Source: Ignavibacteria bacterium (GTDB taxonomy: Bacteria > Bacteroidota > Ignavibacteria > Tepidaquicellales > Tepidaquicellaceae). Taken from it: a stretch of 64,000 nt of DNA. The position numbers and the translations under genes were made by a program. The notes beneath the pieces are model-generated. The model was not told the DNA's origin, made no database searches, and saw only the letters and a list, made by a program, of their open reading frames with translations. Of this stretch, positions 63,822 to 64,000 are shown piece by piece. The stretch lies in contig JADJWZ010000040.1 of the NCBI GenBank assembly GCA_016716125.1, positions 1-64,000 of the forward strand, read 5' to 3'. Numbering within the stretch: position 1 is the stretch's first letter; each line of letters begins with the position of its first letter.

Positions 63822-64000
63822 CAATCTCAGGAATTAATAAGCAGGCTTCAGAAGATTGGATTCAAAGAAAACGAATCACAGGTATTTTTAGTTCTGCTGA
63901 AAGGTTCTGCATTAAGTGCATCTGAAATTGCTGAGAAAGCTGATGTAAGAAGAACAGCTGTTTATGAAATTCTGAAATCATTTGCTGTAAGAGGTTTTTG
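63819..64000 (+). CDS. TrmB-type transcriptional regulator, 3' end outside window
   Basis: The first 60 residues are visible. LQSQELISRLQKIGFKENES followed by QVFLVLLKGSALSASEIAEK and DVRRTAVYEILKSFAVRGF forms the winged helix-turn-helix of the TrmB family, in which R/TAVYE is the recognition helix. TrmB proteins are sugar-responsive regulators, best known in archaea but also found in bacteria. The TTG at 63819 overlaps the second half of the palindromic site. The effector domain, which would show the ligand, lies beyond the window. Confidence 0.75.
   Translation, partial: MQSQELISRLQKIGFKENESQVFLVLLKGSALSASEIAEKADVRRTAVYEILKSFAVRGF

Overview
The window is a 64 kb piece of AT-rich bacterial chromosome, almost entirely housekeeping in character. 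Three proteins end in a type IX secretion C-terminal sorting domain of the 'QNYPNPFNP' kind. Together with BamD, RodZ-like, DivIVA-like, DUF4175 and BshB1 genes, frequent TTG starts and few strong Shine-Dalgarno sites, this points to the FCB group, most likely an Ignavibacteria-like member of the Bacteroidota/Ignavibacteriota. That placement is an inference from gene content. I see no phage, transposase, integrase, plasmid gene or CRISPR array.

Layout. 1-3003: remains of one large secreted beta-helix protein, broken by many frame changes. 3216-9630: an oxidoreductase, then a left-running block (DUF192, aminotransferase, enoyl-CoA hydratase, ABC ATPase, SixA, MtaB, YjbQ). 9884-15335: gdhA, bamD, a thioesterase and the cytochrome c maturation genes ccmA-B-C-D. 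15385-17419: a MoxR-type ATPase (frameshifted) and a CBS protein. 17420-18658: a gene-free stretch with a degenerate 21-bp-period repeat. 18659-24872: a giant DUF4175 protein and a divergent ECF sigma/FecR pair. 25004-30418: MarC, membrane proteins, nitroreductase, DUF1287, cupin, LhgO. 30419-31516: repeat-rich spacer with REP-like hairpins. 31517-37913: dnaG (frameshifted), trmO, nusB, an MFS carrier, a SirB1-like protein and a PLD protein. 38034-46961: tRNA-Leu, ispF, PAP2, lnt, two HU-type genes, fRMsr, ligA, a split rodZ, a lipoprotein and a TSUP transporter. 47177-50932: two T9SS cargo proteins. 51093-54685: bshB1, ybaB, recR, a methyltransferase and two lipoproteins. 54694-60493: L,D-transpeptidase, TspO, then a block with yggS, divIVA, two unequal purine nucleoside phosphorylases and a short aldehyde dehydrogenase. 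61014-64000: leuS and the start of a TrmB-type regulator with a palindromic operator.

The most useful second looks are: (a) single-base run-length frameshifts in genes expected to be essential or conserved (dnaG, MoxR, rodZ, the bshB1 start), best read as consensus errors unless shown otherwise; (b) the 21-bp array near 18 kb; (c) the REP-like cluster near 31 kb; (d) the paired purine nucleoside phosphorylases, one with a degraded active site, beside an aldehyde dehydrogenase lacking its catalytic half; (e) a perfect inverted repeat over a possible ribosome-binding site of the PLD gene; (f) a palindrome over the start of the TrmB-type gene. I found no clearly new multi-gene system.
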